A stretch of 64,000 bases of DNA from NCBI RefSeq assembly GCF_003201285.1, contig NZ_QICS01000003.1, positions 124,001 through 188,000 of the forward strand, written 5' to 3'. This DNA is from Lachnotalea glycerini. Lineage in GTDB: Bacteria; Bacillota; Clostridia; Lachnospirales; Lachnospiraceae. The notes beneath the pieces were generated by a model. It did not search any database. It worked only from the letters and a program-made list of their open reading frames with translations, and was not told the origin of the DNA. A program made the position numbers and the translations under genes. Shown here piece after piece: positions 25,481 through 34,068 of the stretch (its first letter is position 1; each line of letters starts with the position of its first letter).

Positions 25481-26065
25481 TTATTTTTGAAATTCCGTCA
25501 GTCCTTTCATAATAAACTCCACTAGGTAATCAGTTACCTGTGGGAAATTGCAAACACCAATTTCTTCCTTATGAATTTCTATATAAGGTACCGAATTAAA
25601 TAGACTAAGTATTAACCCATCATCCAAATCGTTCCTGATTTTCTTTTCTGCTTTCCATTTTCTAATTAATTCTGCTGTACTGCTATTCATCAAATCATAG
25701 ATTCCCACTATTCCACCTTCTTGATAAAATTCTTTCTCCAACTTACTAAAAAGCTCCCTGTTATACCATTCCTTTAATATAGGGTTGGAATTCATACCGT
25801 TTAGATTTAATGTGATTGCTTCTTTCACCACTTGTAACGGGTCTCCATCTAAGTCAATTGATCCCATAATGCTTCTTTTTAGATTCTCGTTTTCTTTTAA
25901 ATAAATTTCAATAAAGAGCTTCTCTTTTGATTCGTAGTAATTGTAGAATGTCCCTACCGCTATTTTAGCTCTTTTCGTAATGTCAGAAACATTTGTATCT
26001 TTAAATCCTTTCTCACTGAATAATTCTTTCCCACAATTAAAAATATCAACCTTTTTATCTTCCAT
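25481..26065 (-). CDS. TetR-family transcriptional repressor
   Basis: A 194-aa regulator with the N-terminal helix-turn-helix FSEKGFKDTNVSDITKRAKI followed by AVGTFYNYYESKEKLF, the TetR hallmark. The C-terminal helical ligand domain starts near residue 60. GGAGG precedes the ATG. It is read leftward toward the DUF4097 gene, with 183 bases between them. Identical inverted repeats at both promoters suggest it represses itself and the DUF4097 gene. The ligand is unknown. Confidence 0.9.
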   Translation of the reverse strand: MEDKKVDIFNCGKELFSEKGFKDTNVSDITKRAKIAVGTFYNYYESKEKLFIEIYLKENENLKRSIMGSIDLDGDPLQVVKEAITLNLNGMNSNPILKEWYNRELFSKLEKEFYQEGGIVGIYDLMNSSTAELIRKWKAEKKIRNDLDDGLILSLFNSVPYIEIHKEEIGVCNFPQVTDYLVEFIMKGLTEFQK

Positions 26066-26084
26066 ATTACATAGCCTCCAAGTA

Positions 26085-26140
26085 TGAATGAATAATATTT
26101 AATTCATTCATATTGTAGCATAGCAATTTACCTATGTCAA
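26085..26140 (-). promoter_or_regulatory. Promoter and operator of the TetR gene
   Basis: TTGACA (26135-26140), 17 bases, TACAAT (26112-26117); immediately downstream lies TGAATGAAT-N8-ATTCATTCA (26085-26110), covering the start point. A repressor bound here would block initiation. Confidence 0.8.
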
Positions 26141-26159
26141 TTTATTTATAATGACAGTT

Positions 26160-26351
26160 TTATGCCATTAAATGATACCGCGATTTGTAGTTTTCAACTA
26201 TTTCATCTCCGTCTAAAAAGGATGTCACACTTAGAACTTCATTTTGATCCTTCTGATACAGCATCAAATAATTTCTTAACTGTTTTACGCGAGTATCATA
26301 TAATTTAGAATACAACCTCTTTGTTTCATAAACTGCTTCTTTTTTACACAA
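26160..26351 (-). pseudogene. Fragment of an unidentified protein
   Basis: The leftward frame reads HLCKKEAVYETKRLYSKLYD and ends VENYKSRYHLMA. It begins only with a TTG, but the frame is open further upstream (KVWKYEFS), with no start and no ribosome site. It looks like the C-terminus of a larger helical protein. Family not recognised. Confidence 0.35.
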
Positions 26352-26389
26352 GTGACTGAATTCATATTTCCATACTTTTATATCAAACT

Positions 26390-26429
26390 AATTTAAGGGT
26401 GGTGAGCTATGCTACACCATCCCTAAATT
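26390..26429 (-). terminator. Hairpin overlapping the LysR stop codon
   Basis: AATTTAAGGGTGGTG pairs with CACCATCCCTAAATT with a single bulged base around a 10-base loop. The T-rich tail is poor, so strength is uncertain. Confidence 0.45.
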
Positions 26430-27296
26430 GGCTAATCTGATAAATTCCTGCATTTCTTCAGTCATCCATTTATCCTTATGATAAAATATCTGGCGTGACA
26501 TGGACATCTTGAAATCTGTTATATTTAATATAGATAGTTCATTATTATTCACACTTTGACTGACCGCAAAATGGGGCAGAAATGAAAGTCCAAGATTATT
26601 TTTAACCATATTAATGATAAATTCTGTGTTACCTGCTTCCAAAAATGGCTTAATCTCCATATTTTTTGAAGCTAAATGCTGATCGAGTGCGTGTCGGTAA
26701 TTATCCTCCTTTTCTGTAAGAAAAAAAGGCTTATCCATTAAATCCGAAAGGCTGACCATAGGGCTTTTGGAAAGTGAAAACAAAGGGGAGGAAACAAACA
26801 CAATGTACTCTTGCCGTTCCATAACCTTAACCCAATTACTATTATAGATGGGATAATCTAAGATATAAATAATATCAACCTGATTATGCTCCATCATGTG
26901 AATCAGTTTTTTAGGAGAATCCGTAGTAATTTTAATCGATATCTGCGGATGGTTCTTATAAAAATATTGTAACAGTGAGGGAAACTTAAAGAAACACAAG
27001 GACTCTATCGTGCCTATGTGCAGCGTCCGCTCTAAAGCATCCGGTTTTCCAAGCGCTGATTTCGCTTCATGTATTTCTTTCAATACGTTATTGGCATAAT
27101 GAAGAAACTGCTTACCGGGTGGGGTAAGGGTAATACATTTTCCCATTCTGTCAAACAGTCTGGTATTTAATTCCTGCTCAAGCAGCCCGATTTGTATTGT
27201 AACAGCGGATTGAGAATATCCAAGTTCCTGTGCCGCTTTTGAAAAGCTTTGTAATTGTACAATTTTCACAAATGTATTTAACTGGCGTATTTCCAT
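26412..27296 (-). CDS. LysR-family regulator, divergent from the serine operon
   Basis: Residues 1-60 are the LysR winged helix (MEIRQLNTFVKIV, SFSKAAQELGYSQSAVTIQI); the rest is the periplasmic-binding-like co-inducer domain. I start it at MEIRQLN (27296), the family's usual start; GGAG lies 12 bases upstream, and an ATG nine bases earlier is an alternative. It is transcribed away from the transporter and L-serine dehydratase genes with a 180-base gap, the classic arrangement for a LysR activator of that operon. Serine or a product is a plausible ligand. Confidence 0.85.
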   Translation of the reverse strand: MEIRQLNTFVKIVQLQSFSKAAQELGYSQSAVTIQIGLLEQELNTRLFDRMGKCITLTPPGKQFLHYANNVLKEIHEAKSALGKPDALERTLHIGTIESLCFFKFPSLLQYFYKNHPQISIKITTDSPKKLIHMMEHNQVDIIYILDYPIYNSNWVKVMERQEYIVFVSSPLFSLSKSPMVSLSDLMDKPFFLTEKEDNYRHALDQHLASKNMEIKPFLEAGNTEFIINMVKNNLGLSFLPHFAVSQSVNNNELSILNITDFKMSMSRQIFYHKDKWMTEEMQEFIRLANLGMV

Positions 27297-27477
27297 AATA
27301 TACATTATCTCCATATAATATTAAAATTATTTAAGATATCTATAAAAAGCATCAAATTGATTTATACATATCGCTATGTTACACTATATAAGAAAAGATG
27401 TCAATCGTGGAAAATTCACAATCGATATTTTTAAAATATAGCGCGCTAAAGAAAACATAAATAAGGAAGGGTTTACA

Positions 27478-28674
27478 ATGAAGAAGAAAATAGGTCTTGT
27501 ACCAAAATTAATTATTGCAATAGTTCTAGGTATTTTAATCGGGCAATTTTTGCCAGAATCAATTTGTCGTGCAGTCGTTACTGCATCAACCATATTTAGT
27601 ACATTTTTGAAATTTGTAATTCCACTCATGATTGTTGCCTATGTAACCATGGGTATTGCAGACTTGTCTCAGGGTGCGGGTAAATTACTGATTATTACAG
27701 TCTGTATTGCTTATGGTTCCACTTTAATAGGAGGAACGGCATCCTATTTTATTTCAAGCAGTTTGTTCCCACACTTTATCAGTGACGGTGTGTTAGAACA
27801 AATAGCAGCTACTGCAGACAATTCACTGGCAACTTACTTTAGTCTCTCAATTCCTGCCTTACTAGATACTCTTTCAGCAGTTGTACTGGCGTTTGTACTT
27901 GGATTATGTCTATCTACCATGAGAGGCAAGGAAATTGGCAACACTCTGTATGAAACGATGAAAGACTTCTCAGGAATCATCGATAAAGTGTTACATACTG
28001 CTATTATTCCTTTATTGCCGCTTTATATTTGCGGAACTTTCGTTGATATGACAAAATCTGGCAAGACCTTTGCAATCCTAAGTGTTCTTTGGAAAGTATT
28101 TATTGTCGTAATTGCGATGCATCTTATTTATATCGTAATACAATTCATTATAGCCGGAACCATCAGCAAGAAAAATCCTTGGACACTGCTTAAAAATCAG
28201 ATCCCGGGCTATACAACTGCACTAGGTACACAGTCCTCAGCTGCAACCATACCTGTTAATTTACAATGTGCCGAAAAGGACGGAGTTTGCGAACAAATTC
28301 GTAACTTTGTCGTTCCACTTTGTGCTAACATACATATGTGTGGTTCTATGATTACAATCACCGCCTGTGCAACTGCCGTTTGTCTGATTAATCAGATTCC
28401 AATCAGCCTGGCGACTGTTGTACCGTTTATTATGACTTTAGGTGTCGCTATGGTAGCGTCTCCTGGTGCACCGGGAGGTTCTATTATGACAGCACTTCCT
28501 TTCCTTTACATGATATTTGGTACGGAAGCCGGTGACCCTAACGGTCCAATCTGTGCCATTATGGTTGCACTTTATATCACACAGGATTCCTTTGGAACTG
28601 CATGTAATATTTCAGGTGACAACGCAATTGGTATTGTTGTAAATACCATATATGAGAAGTGGATAAAAGCATAG
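27478..28674 (+). CDS. Dicarboxylate/amino acid:cation symporter, probably for serine
   Basis: A 398-aa SDF/DAACS-type carrier with about eight membrane segments, two re-entrant hairpins with Ser-rich turn (LGTQSSAATIPVN near 245) and ASPGAPGGSIMTALPF near 330. These are substrate and sodium site motifs. Related carriers move glutamate, aspartate, serine or threonine. The L-serine dehydratase genes 38 bases downstream make serine the best guess. GGAAGGG lies before the ATG. Confidence 0.8.
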   Translation: MKKKIGLVPKLIIAIVLGILIGQFLPESICRAVVTASTIFSTFLKFVIPLMIVAYVTMGIADLSQGAGKLLIITVCIAYGSTLIGGTASYFISSSLFPHFISDGVLEQIAATADNSLATYFSLSIPALLDTLSAVVLAFVLGLCLSTMRGKEIGNTLYETMKDFSGIIDKVLHTAIIPLLPLYICGTFVDMTKSGKTFAILSVLWKVFIVVIAMHLIYIVIQFIIAGTISKKNPWTLLKNQIPGYTTALGTQSSAATIPVNLQCAEKDGVCEQIRNFVVPLCANIHMCGSMITITACATAVCLINQIPISLATVVPFIMTLGVAMVASPGAPGGSIMTALPFLYMIFGTEAGDPNGPICAIMVALYITQDSFGTACNISGDNAIGIVVNTIYEKWIKA

Positions 28675-28711
28675 AAGCAGTCTTACAGACCGCTTGCTTT
28701 GGAGGTATACA

Positions 28712-29380
28712 ATGAATGTATTTGACATCATAGGGCCCATTATGATAGGCCCATCCAGTTCACATACCGCAGGTGCAGTACGCCTTGGGCGTGTAGCAAA
28801 TAAAGTAATGAATAATGCTCCTATCGCATCAGTCAAAATAGAACTTTCAGGTTCATTTGCACACACTTATAAGGGACATGGCACGGATCGGGCACTTTTG
28901 GCAGGAATCATGGGCTACAGAAGCTATTCGGAAGAAATTAGAGATGCCTTGACGATAGCAACTAATCGTGGGATAGCATATGAATTTATTCCAACCGACA
29001 TTCCCGGAACTCATCCTAACACAGCGCGGATCCACGTAACCGGAGTCAATGGGGAAGAATGTACCGTGGAAGGCTCCAGTATCGGTGGTGGAAATATCCG
29101 GGTTGACTGGATTAACGGAATGAAAGTAGATTTCACCGGGGAACATAACACAATATTAGTATTACACTATGATAAACCAGGACTGATTGCGGCCGTAACA
29201 AATCTGATGGCAACAAAATATAAGGATGTTAATATTGGTAATTTCAGACTAACACGACCGGTTAAGGGTGGAGAGGCGATGATGACGATGGAAATAGATG
29301 GTCTGCCACCACTTGGAATGATCGATGAAATGAGAAATATTAACAATGTCATAAATATACTATTAATTCGTGCAACGTAA
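28712..29380 (+). CDS. sdaAB: L-serine dehydratase, beta subunit
   Basis: A 222-aa subunit of the iron-sulfur L-serine deaminase, which turns serine into pyruvate and ammonia. VFDIIGPIMIGPSSSHTAGA at the start is the family signature; the C-terminal ACT-like domain begins near HYDKPGLIAAV (~150). I start it at 28712, where TTGGAGG precedes the ATG. It is followed by the alpha subunit after 30 bases. Together with the carrier it supplies pyruvate from serine. Confidence 0.93.
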   Translation: MNVFDIIGPIMIGPSSSHTAGAVRLGRVANKVMNNAPIASVKIELSGSFAHTYKGHGTDRALLAGIMGYRSYSEEIRDALTIATNRGIAYEFIPTDIPGTHPNTARIHVTGVNGEECTVEGSSIGGGNIRVDWINGMKVDFTGEHNTILVLHYDKPGLIAAVTNLMATKYKDVNIGNFRLTRPVKGGEAMMTMEIDGLPPLGMIDEMRNINNVINILLIRAT

Positions 29381-29410
29381 GTCTCAATCTTGTGCGTAAG
29401 GAGAATAATC

Positions 29411-30292
29411 ATGCTGACCTATAAATCAATAGAAGAATTAATTAAATGTTCCATCAAACAAAATAAAAAAATCAGCCAAATGGTACTGGAAGATCAAGCC
29501 TTGCAAATGGAAAAAAGCATAGATGAAATTTATGATGAGATGGAAAAGAGTTTTGATGTAATGTGTGAGGCTGTCGTTCAAGGACAAGCCAAGAACCAAC
29601 GCTCTACTTCCGGACTTACCGGTGGTGAAGGATTTAAAATGAAGCATTATAGTGAGCAGACAAATGGCGGGCTTAGCGGAATTTTCATGACAAAAGCTAT
29701 GAGTCGTGCTCTTGCAGTTTCCGGCTGTAATGCATCTATGGGCAAAATAGTTGCCACACCAACGGCAGGAAGCTGTGGTATTATGCCTGGTTGTCTTGTA
29801 TCACTTTATGAAGATAAAAGCATAGACAAAAGATCCATTGTTATGTCTTTATTTACAGGTGCTGCCTTTGGTATTGTAATTGCTGACAGAGCCTGCATCG
29901 CAGGAGCACAGGGCGGTTGTCAGGCAGAATGCGGAAGTGCCGCCGGAATGGCTGCCGCTGCATTGGTGGAACTTTATGGTGGAACGCCACAGCAATGCGC
30001 CGATGCTTGCGCTATTGCAATTGGCAATCAGCTTGGACTCGTATGCGACCCGGTAGCAGGATTGGTAGAAATTCCATGTATTAAAAGAAATGTGTCAGGA
30101 GTCATGATAGCCTTTTCTTCTGCAGATATGGCTCTTGCAGGAATACAGTCTGAAATTCCGGTTGATGAATGTATTGACTCAATGGGAGAAGTAGGACGGG
30201 CACTTCCTGCTTCACTGAAAGAGACTGCACTTGGAGGTTTAGCTTCTACCCCTACCGGATTAAAATTAAAAGAACAGGTATTTGGAAATTAG
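29411..30292 (+). CDS. sdaAA: L-serine dehydratase, iron-sulfur alpha subunit
   Basis: A 293-aa catalytic subunit. STSGLTGGEG (about 64) and NASMGKIVATPTAGSCGIMP (about 112) match the serine-binding region; cluster Cys residues are in GSCGIMPG, VCDPVAGLVEIPC and CQAECGSAAG. AAGGAG precedes the ATG at 29411. It is the last gene of the serine operon, ending before a strong terminator. Confidence 0.93.
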   Translation: MLTYKSIEELIKCSIKQNKKISQMVLEDQALQMEKSIDEIYDEMEKSFDVMCEAVVQGQAKNQRSTSGLTGGEGFKMKHYSEQTNGGLSGIFMTKAMSRALAVSGCNASMGKIVATPTAGSCGIMPGCLVSLYEDKSIDKRSIVMSLFTGAAFGIVIADRACIAGAQGGCQAECGSAAGMAAAALVELYGGTPQQCADACAIAIGNQLGLVCDPVAGLVEIPCIKRNVSGVMIAFSSADMALAGIQSEIPVDECIDSMGEVGRALPASLKETALGGLASTPTGLKLKEQVFGN

Positions 30293-30345
30293 TTCTCATT
30301 AAAAGCTTTGTTAATATATGAATTTAATGATTTCAATTCTAATTT

Positions 30346-30385
30346 AAAAACGCTGCATGCTTTCCTTAGCAATTGCAGCGTTTTT
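30346..30385 (+). terminator. Terminator of the serine operon
   Basis: AAAAACGCTGCA pairs with TGCAGCGTTTTT. The arms are perfect and T-runs lie on both sides, so it may also stop the leftward gene ending at 30405. Confidence 0.85.
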
Positions 30386-30404
30386 CTTATGTCATAGAAA
30401 CAAA

Positions 30405-31199
30405 TTAATAGTTCTTATTGGAAATACTTGATAATCGAATTGACTCTTTACAATAACTGGATATTTGTACAATCCAAATGACAGACACTAAAGTAACCGG
30501 CAAAAGACCAAAATCCCAAACCATAGCTCCAAGCACACACATCAACCATAATATGGAACATGTTCTATTTACTGTTTGATAGGCTTTGTAGGCGGCTTTG
30601 TATATACTAAGCTTTTCTGCCTCATCACAGCTTTTTTCCCATGTTTTTGCAAATTTTGCTTCAAATACGCTTCCCTTTTTCTCTGGGTTAATCTCTTTTA
30701 AAAAGTTCACAATTTTTTGATGTGAGATGGTGATAATGACAATAGAGACTATTAATGCTCCTGTTATGAATATTACACGAAACAAGATGTCATCATCTAA
30801 ACCATAAATAATATTATAAAATCCAACAGCAAAAAGAAAAAAAGATACTATTGTAAGAATCGAGGAAAGCCAAAGTGCATATGCTAAATACAATTCAATT
30901 TGAGCCATTTCCTCTTCGTCCTCACCATCCCACTCCTGATAAAGTCTGCGGCTCTTTTGATACAAATATAAAATGAAGAATAATCCTGCGATTGGAAGTA
31001 TTAAATTAGCAATCGGTGTTAATCCAAGTAAAAATTTTAACAAACTTTCTGAAATGATTCGAGCAACTTTTTCTTTGAACATAACGGAACAATATCCTAC
31101 TACCCCTCCTGCCAAAGCTGACAGAATTAAAATAACTATAAATTTTTTGATTGCTTTTTTATCTTCTTTTTTTATTTCATGAAGCTTTTCACTACTCAT
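30405..31199 (-). CDS. DUF3169-like integral membrane protein
   Basis: 264 residues with six hydrophobic segments in three pairs and a cytoplasmic middle region (EVAEFAKTWEKSCDEAEK-like, about 180-200). Such proteins are found next to small XRE regulators, as here. The gene overlaps the end of the regulator gene by eight bases. Function is unknown. Confidence 0.7.
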   Translation of the reverse strand: MSSEKLHEIKKEDKKAIKKFIVILILSALAGGVVGYCSVMFKEKVARIISESLLKFLLGLTPIANLILPIAGLFFILYLYQKSRRLYQEWDGEDEEEMAQIELYLAYALWLSSILTIVSFFLFAVGFYNIIYGLDDDILFRVIFITGALIVSIVIITISHQKIVNFLKEINPEKKGSVFEAKFAKTWEKSCDEAEKLSIYKAAYKAYQTVNRTCSILWLMCVLGAMVWDFGLLPVTLVSVIWIVQISSYCKESIRLSSISNKNY

Positions 31200-31407
31200 C
31201 TATCTCATCCTCCTCATAATGAAAGATTTCTTCTACTGTTACACCAAATACCTTTGCAATTTTTAATGCTAATGTCACGGACGGGGAATAATCTCCTCGT
31301 TCAATCTGACTGATTGTCTGTCTTGATACTTTGACAAGCTGTCCCAGTTCAAACTGATTTATTTTTAAATTAGCTCGATATTCTTTTAAGCGATTATATA
31401 ATGGCAC
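31192..31407 (-). CDS. XRE-family transcriptional regulator (71 aa)
   Basis: A stand-alone HTH_3 domain: NQFELGQLVKVSRQTISQIE, then RGDYSPSVTLALKIAKVF and an acidic tail EEIFHYEEDEIDE. AGGAGG precedes the ATG. It is co-transcribed with the DUF3169-like gene and has two TGACAA palindromes at its own promoter, so it probably represses the pair. Confidence 0.9.
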   Translation of the reverse strand: MPLYNRLKEYRANLKINQFELGQLVKVSRQTISQIERGDYSPSVTLALKIAKVFGVTVEEIFHYEEDEIDE

Positions 31408-31440
31408 ATTTTACTCCTCCTTGCCTCTTAGAATTTAGTT

Positions 31441-31492
31441 TGACAACTTTTCTTGTCATTTTTATTGTATCACTGACAACTTTAGTTGTCAA
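31441..31492 (-). promoter_or_regulatory. Promoter with two palindromic operators of the XRE/DUF3169 pair
   Basis: Leftward TTGACA (31487-31492), 17 bases, TACAAT (31464-31469). Palindrome 1, TGACAACTTTAGTTGTCA (31474-31491), covers the -35 box; palindrome 2, TGACAACTTTTCTTGTCA (31441-31458), lies just after the start point. Two 18-bp sites fit cooperative dimers. Confidence 0.75.
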
Positions 31493-31533
31493 CCACTTTT
31501 GTATGATAGAGATTTGCAGCAGTATTCTATTAC

Positions 31534-31572
31534 AATAAGGGGCAAAGTGTCTGCGACACTTTGCCCCTTATT
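31534..31572 (-). terminator. Terminator of the YkgJ-type gene
   Basis: A 17-base perfect stem (AATAAGGGGCAAAGTGT and its complement) around CTGCG, located 43 bases past the stop codon. Confidence 0.8.
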
Positions 31573-31614
31573 CTTATTATATTACCTATTTTTTGCCTAA
31601 ATCCACGGCTGTTC

Positions 31615-32271
31615 CTAACATTTATTTGCCTCCTTAAGTCGGCTATAAAACTGTGTATAAAAATCCAAACAATCCTCATATGGCTTAATATAGAAAAGTT
31701 TTAGAAGATTCATGTTTCTATTCTTAATCCACGTGTCGTCCTGCATCAGACTAATTTGATTCTCTATGCCTTTTAGAAAATAGTGCCAATCCGTTATAAA
31801 AGCTTCATAATCTTTTAAATTGGGTGTATCAATCCATTTGCTTATTTTTACTTTTGTTTTATTTGGCTGCCTGCACTCATGAATCTGCAAAAAATACTGA
31901 AAGCTATTGTTTTCGTAATATCTGCCCAGTGGAAAAAGTCTGCATATTCCCGGTCGAAAAGAATGAATACTGCATCGCCCATTCTCATTTAAAAAAGAAC
32001 ATCTTTCGTCTTCTCCAAGCATTTTCAAATTTGGTAAAATAATTCCATCTACGACCTGATGCTCGACTCGCTCTGCCATTAATTGTTCAAAGCTTTGTCC
32101 TAAATTAGTTTGTAACCGATAGCTATCCAAGGGGTCTAAAATAATAGAGCTTCCCATTTTCTGACAGCAGGAAAAGCAATCTTTACAGCCATTACAGTTC
32201 GCTTTTACCAAATCATTTGCCTGATATAATTTTCCATCGGATATTTCATCCAGACTAACATTTCGTTTCAT
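31615..32271 (-). CDS. YkgJ-type Cys-cluster protein
   Basis: 218 residues with an N-terminal CNGCKDCFSCCQ motif and a later CSFLNENGRCSIH and RPGICRLFPLG, eight Cys in the order typical of the YkgJ/UPF0153 family, which bind zinc or an iron-sulfur cluster. The C-terminal third is helical and less conserved. The gene stands alone between its own terminator and a 228-base gap. Function of the family is unknown. Confidence 0.8.
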   Translation of the reverse strand: MKRNVSLDEISDGKLYQANDLVKANCNGCKDCFSCCQKMGSSIILDPLDSYRLQTNLGQSFEQLMAERVEHQVVDGIILPNLKMLGEDERCSFLNENGRCSIHSFRPGICRLFPLGRYYENNSFQYFLQIHECRQPNKTKVKISKWIDTPNLKDYEAFITDWHYFLKGIENQISLMQDDTWIKNRNMNLLKLFYIKPYEDCLDFYTQFYSRLKEANKC

Positions 32272-32499
32272 AATTTTCCTCTAATCTTATTATTACTCAA
32301 AATATTACATTATTTATGAATTAAATTCAATTTTTAATGTTTTAATGAATTATATCATAATTAGCAGCTAGATGTAATACTATTATAATTCAAAAATAAA
32401 GCGAGCCTATCTACTTTATATTTAATCAAACATATTTTGGAATAATTTAAAAAATTTATTATTATGATAGAAATAAGTAATCTATTTTAAGTATTCGCT

Positions 32500-33321
32500 C
32501 TAACTCGTAAATCCAAAATAAATAAATACAAAAATTCCCAATACAATTCGATACCAGCCAAAGGCTTTAAAATCATGTTTTTTAATATAACTCAGTAAAA
32601 ATTGTATGACTAAAATTGATACCAAAAATGCTGTTACCATAGCTGCCAACAATATGAGTAATTCATTTTTTTGAAAGTGGAAGCCAAAGTCAAGCAGCTT
32701 CATAAAGCTAGCTCCAAACATTGCCGGAATGGCTAAATAAAATGTAAATTCTGTTATTACGCTTCTTGAAACTCCAAGCAGCAAGGCTCCAATTATTGTA
32801 GCCCCTGACCTTGAGGTCCCTGGAAAAACTGCTGCAACCACCTGAAAGATTCCAATATAAAACGCAGTTTGATAAGTAATCTCTTGTATTGTGTTCACTT
32901 TGCTAATTCGATTCTTATTCCATTGCTCAACAACAATAAATAACGCTCCAACCAAAATCAGCATAAATGCCACTACCTTATAATTATAAAATAATGCTTC
33001 TATTTTATCTCCCCAAAAAAGCTCAACAAAAACAGCAGGGATACAGGCTGTTACTATTTTAAACCACATTAGGAATATATCTTTTTGTATAAAACCCTTT
33101 TCATGAAAAGAAAAAGGAAATATTTTCTTCCAGAATAACAGCACTACCGCCATTATTGCCCCCAATTGAATTACCACTAAAAACATATCCAAATACTCTT
33201 TGCTTACCAAAAGGGGGGAAATCTCATTCAGTAAAATCATATGCCCTGTACTGCTAATAGGCAGCCACTCTGATATCCCCTCAACAATACCAAAAATAAG
33301 GGCTTTTATTATTTCTAACAT
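32500..33321 (-). CDS. uppP: Undecaprenyl-diphosphatase UppP (BacA)
   Basis: Dephosphorylates undecaprenyl pyrophosphate to recycle the cell-wall lipid carrier; extra copies raise bacitracin resistance. 273 residues with eight membrane segments. The catalytic motif (E/Q)xxxE is GIVEGISEWLPISSTGHMI near residues 11-29, and the second, PGTSRSGAT, lies near 167. The start at 33321 has AGGAGG seven bases upstream. It ends the leftward block of ABC transporter, radical SAM protein and two-component system, twelve bases after the permease gene, like BcrD in bacitracin loci. Confidence 0.92.
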   Translation of the reverse strand: MLEIIKALIFGIVEGISEWLPISSTGHMILLNEISPLLVSKEYLDMFLVVIQLGAIMAVVLLFWKKIFPFSFHEKGFIQKDIFLMWFKIVTACIPAVFVELFWGDKIEALFYNYKVVAFMLILVGALFIVVEQWNKNRISKVNTIQEITYQTAFYIGIFQVVAAVFPGTSRSGATIIGALLLGVSRSVITEFTFYLAIPAMFGASFMKLLDFGFHFQKNELLILLAAMVTAFLVSILVIQFLLSYIKKHDFKAFGWYRIVLGIFVFIYFGFTS

Positions 33322-33333
33322 CAATCAATCCTC

Positions 33334-34068
33334 CTACTTTACATCGTTTTTTTCAAAATACCAAAAGCTAAGCACCATACCAGCAACCGAAGTAAAAATG
33401 AGAATAGCAATCACAATTTCCTTTGGATATGCTGGGTCTAGACCTTTCGTTGCAAGCAGATAAGACGCCGACCAAGGAAACAAGGAGGCATAGCTTTCAT
33501 TTGATAATGCTGCATTCACCATTAATATAGTTGCAGATGTAATAACCGGTACTACAATTCCTTTTGTAAGGATGCTAAGATAAATAAGAGGGGTTAATGT
33601 AAATACCAGTATGGTTGTAGCATATATATTTTCCCATAGGCTCTTTGCTAAAACCACAATACTAAAGCCTGCTGCACCGCATATGCAGCTTATAATAAGA
33701 CAAAAAATCCACGACAAAACAGACAAAAGCACACACCAAATTAGGAGAACTATAAACTTACTAATTAACAAGGCATGCCTTGACACAGGAATTGTAAGTA
33801 TCATTTTAAGTGTGTTCTCGGTGTATTCACGGCTGTACAAGAATGCCGTAAATACGGTATATACTACTAGTCCAAAAATCAAAATCATATAAAAATTTGA
33901 ATGAGAAAATAAAGTGTAGTACGTAAATTGAAAGTCTGGTTTATCCGAGCTTTCCTTTAATATTTCTACAAAAAGCATAAAAGGAGTAACCATCGCTCCC
34001 AATACACTAACAAGCAACATTTTAGAATTTTTTAACTTCATCCATTCACACTGTAATAAACTAACCAA
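33334..34068 (-). CDS. ABC-2 permease of a bacitracin-type exporter
   Basis: Six membrane segments in about 244 residues, with FLYSREYTENTLKMILTIPV, the ABC-2 loop seen in BcrB-like permeases. The likely start is the TTG at 34068, eight bases after GGAGG, inside the end of the ATPase gene. Upstream codons read through the ribosome site and are not used. It pairs with the ATPase at 34061-34990. Confidence 0.8.
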   Translation of the reverse strand: MVSLLQCEWMKLKNSKMLLVSVLGAMVTPFMLFVEILKESSDKPDFQFTYYTLFSHSNFYMILIFGLVVYTVFTAFLYSREYTENTLKMILTIPVSRHALLISKFIVLLIWCVLLSVLSWIFCLIISCICGAAGFSIVVLAKSLWENIYATTILVFTLTPLIYLSILTKGIVVPVITSATILMVNAALSNESYASLFPWSASYLLATKGLDPAYPKEIVIAILIFTSVAGMVLSFWYFEKNDVK

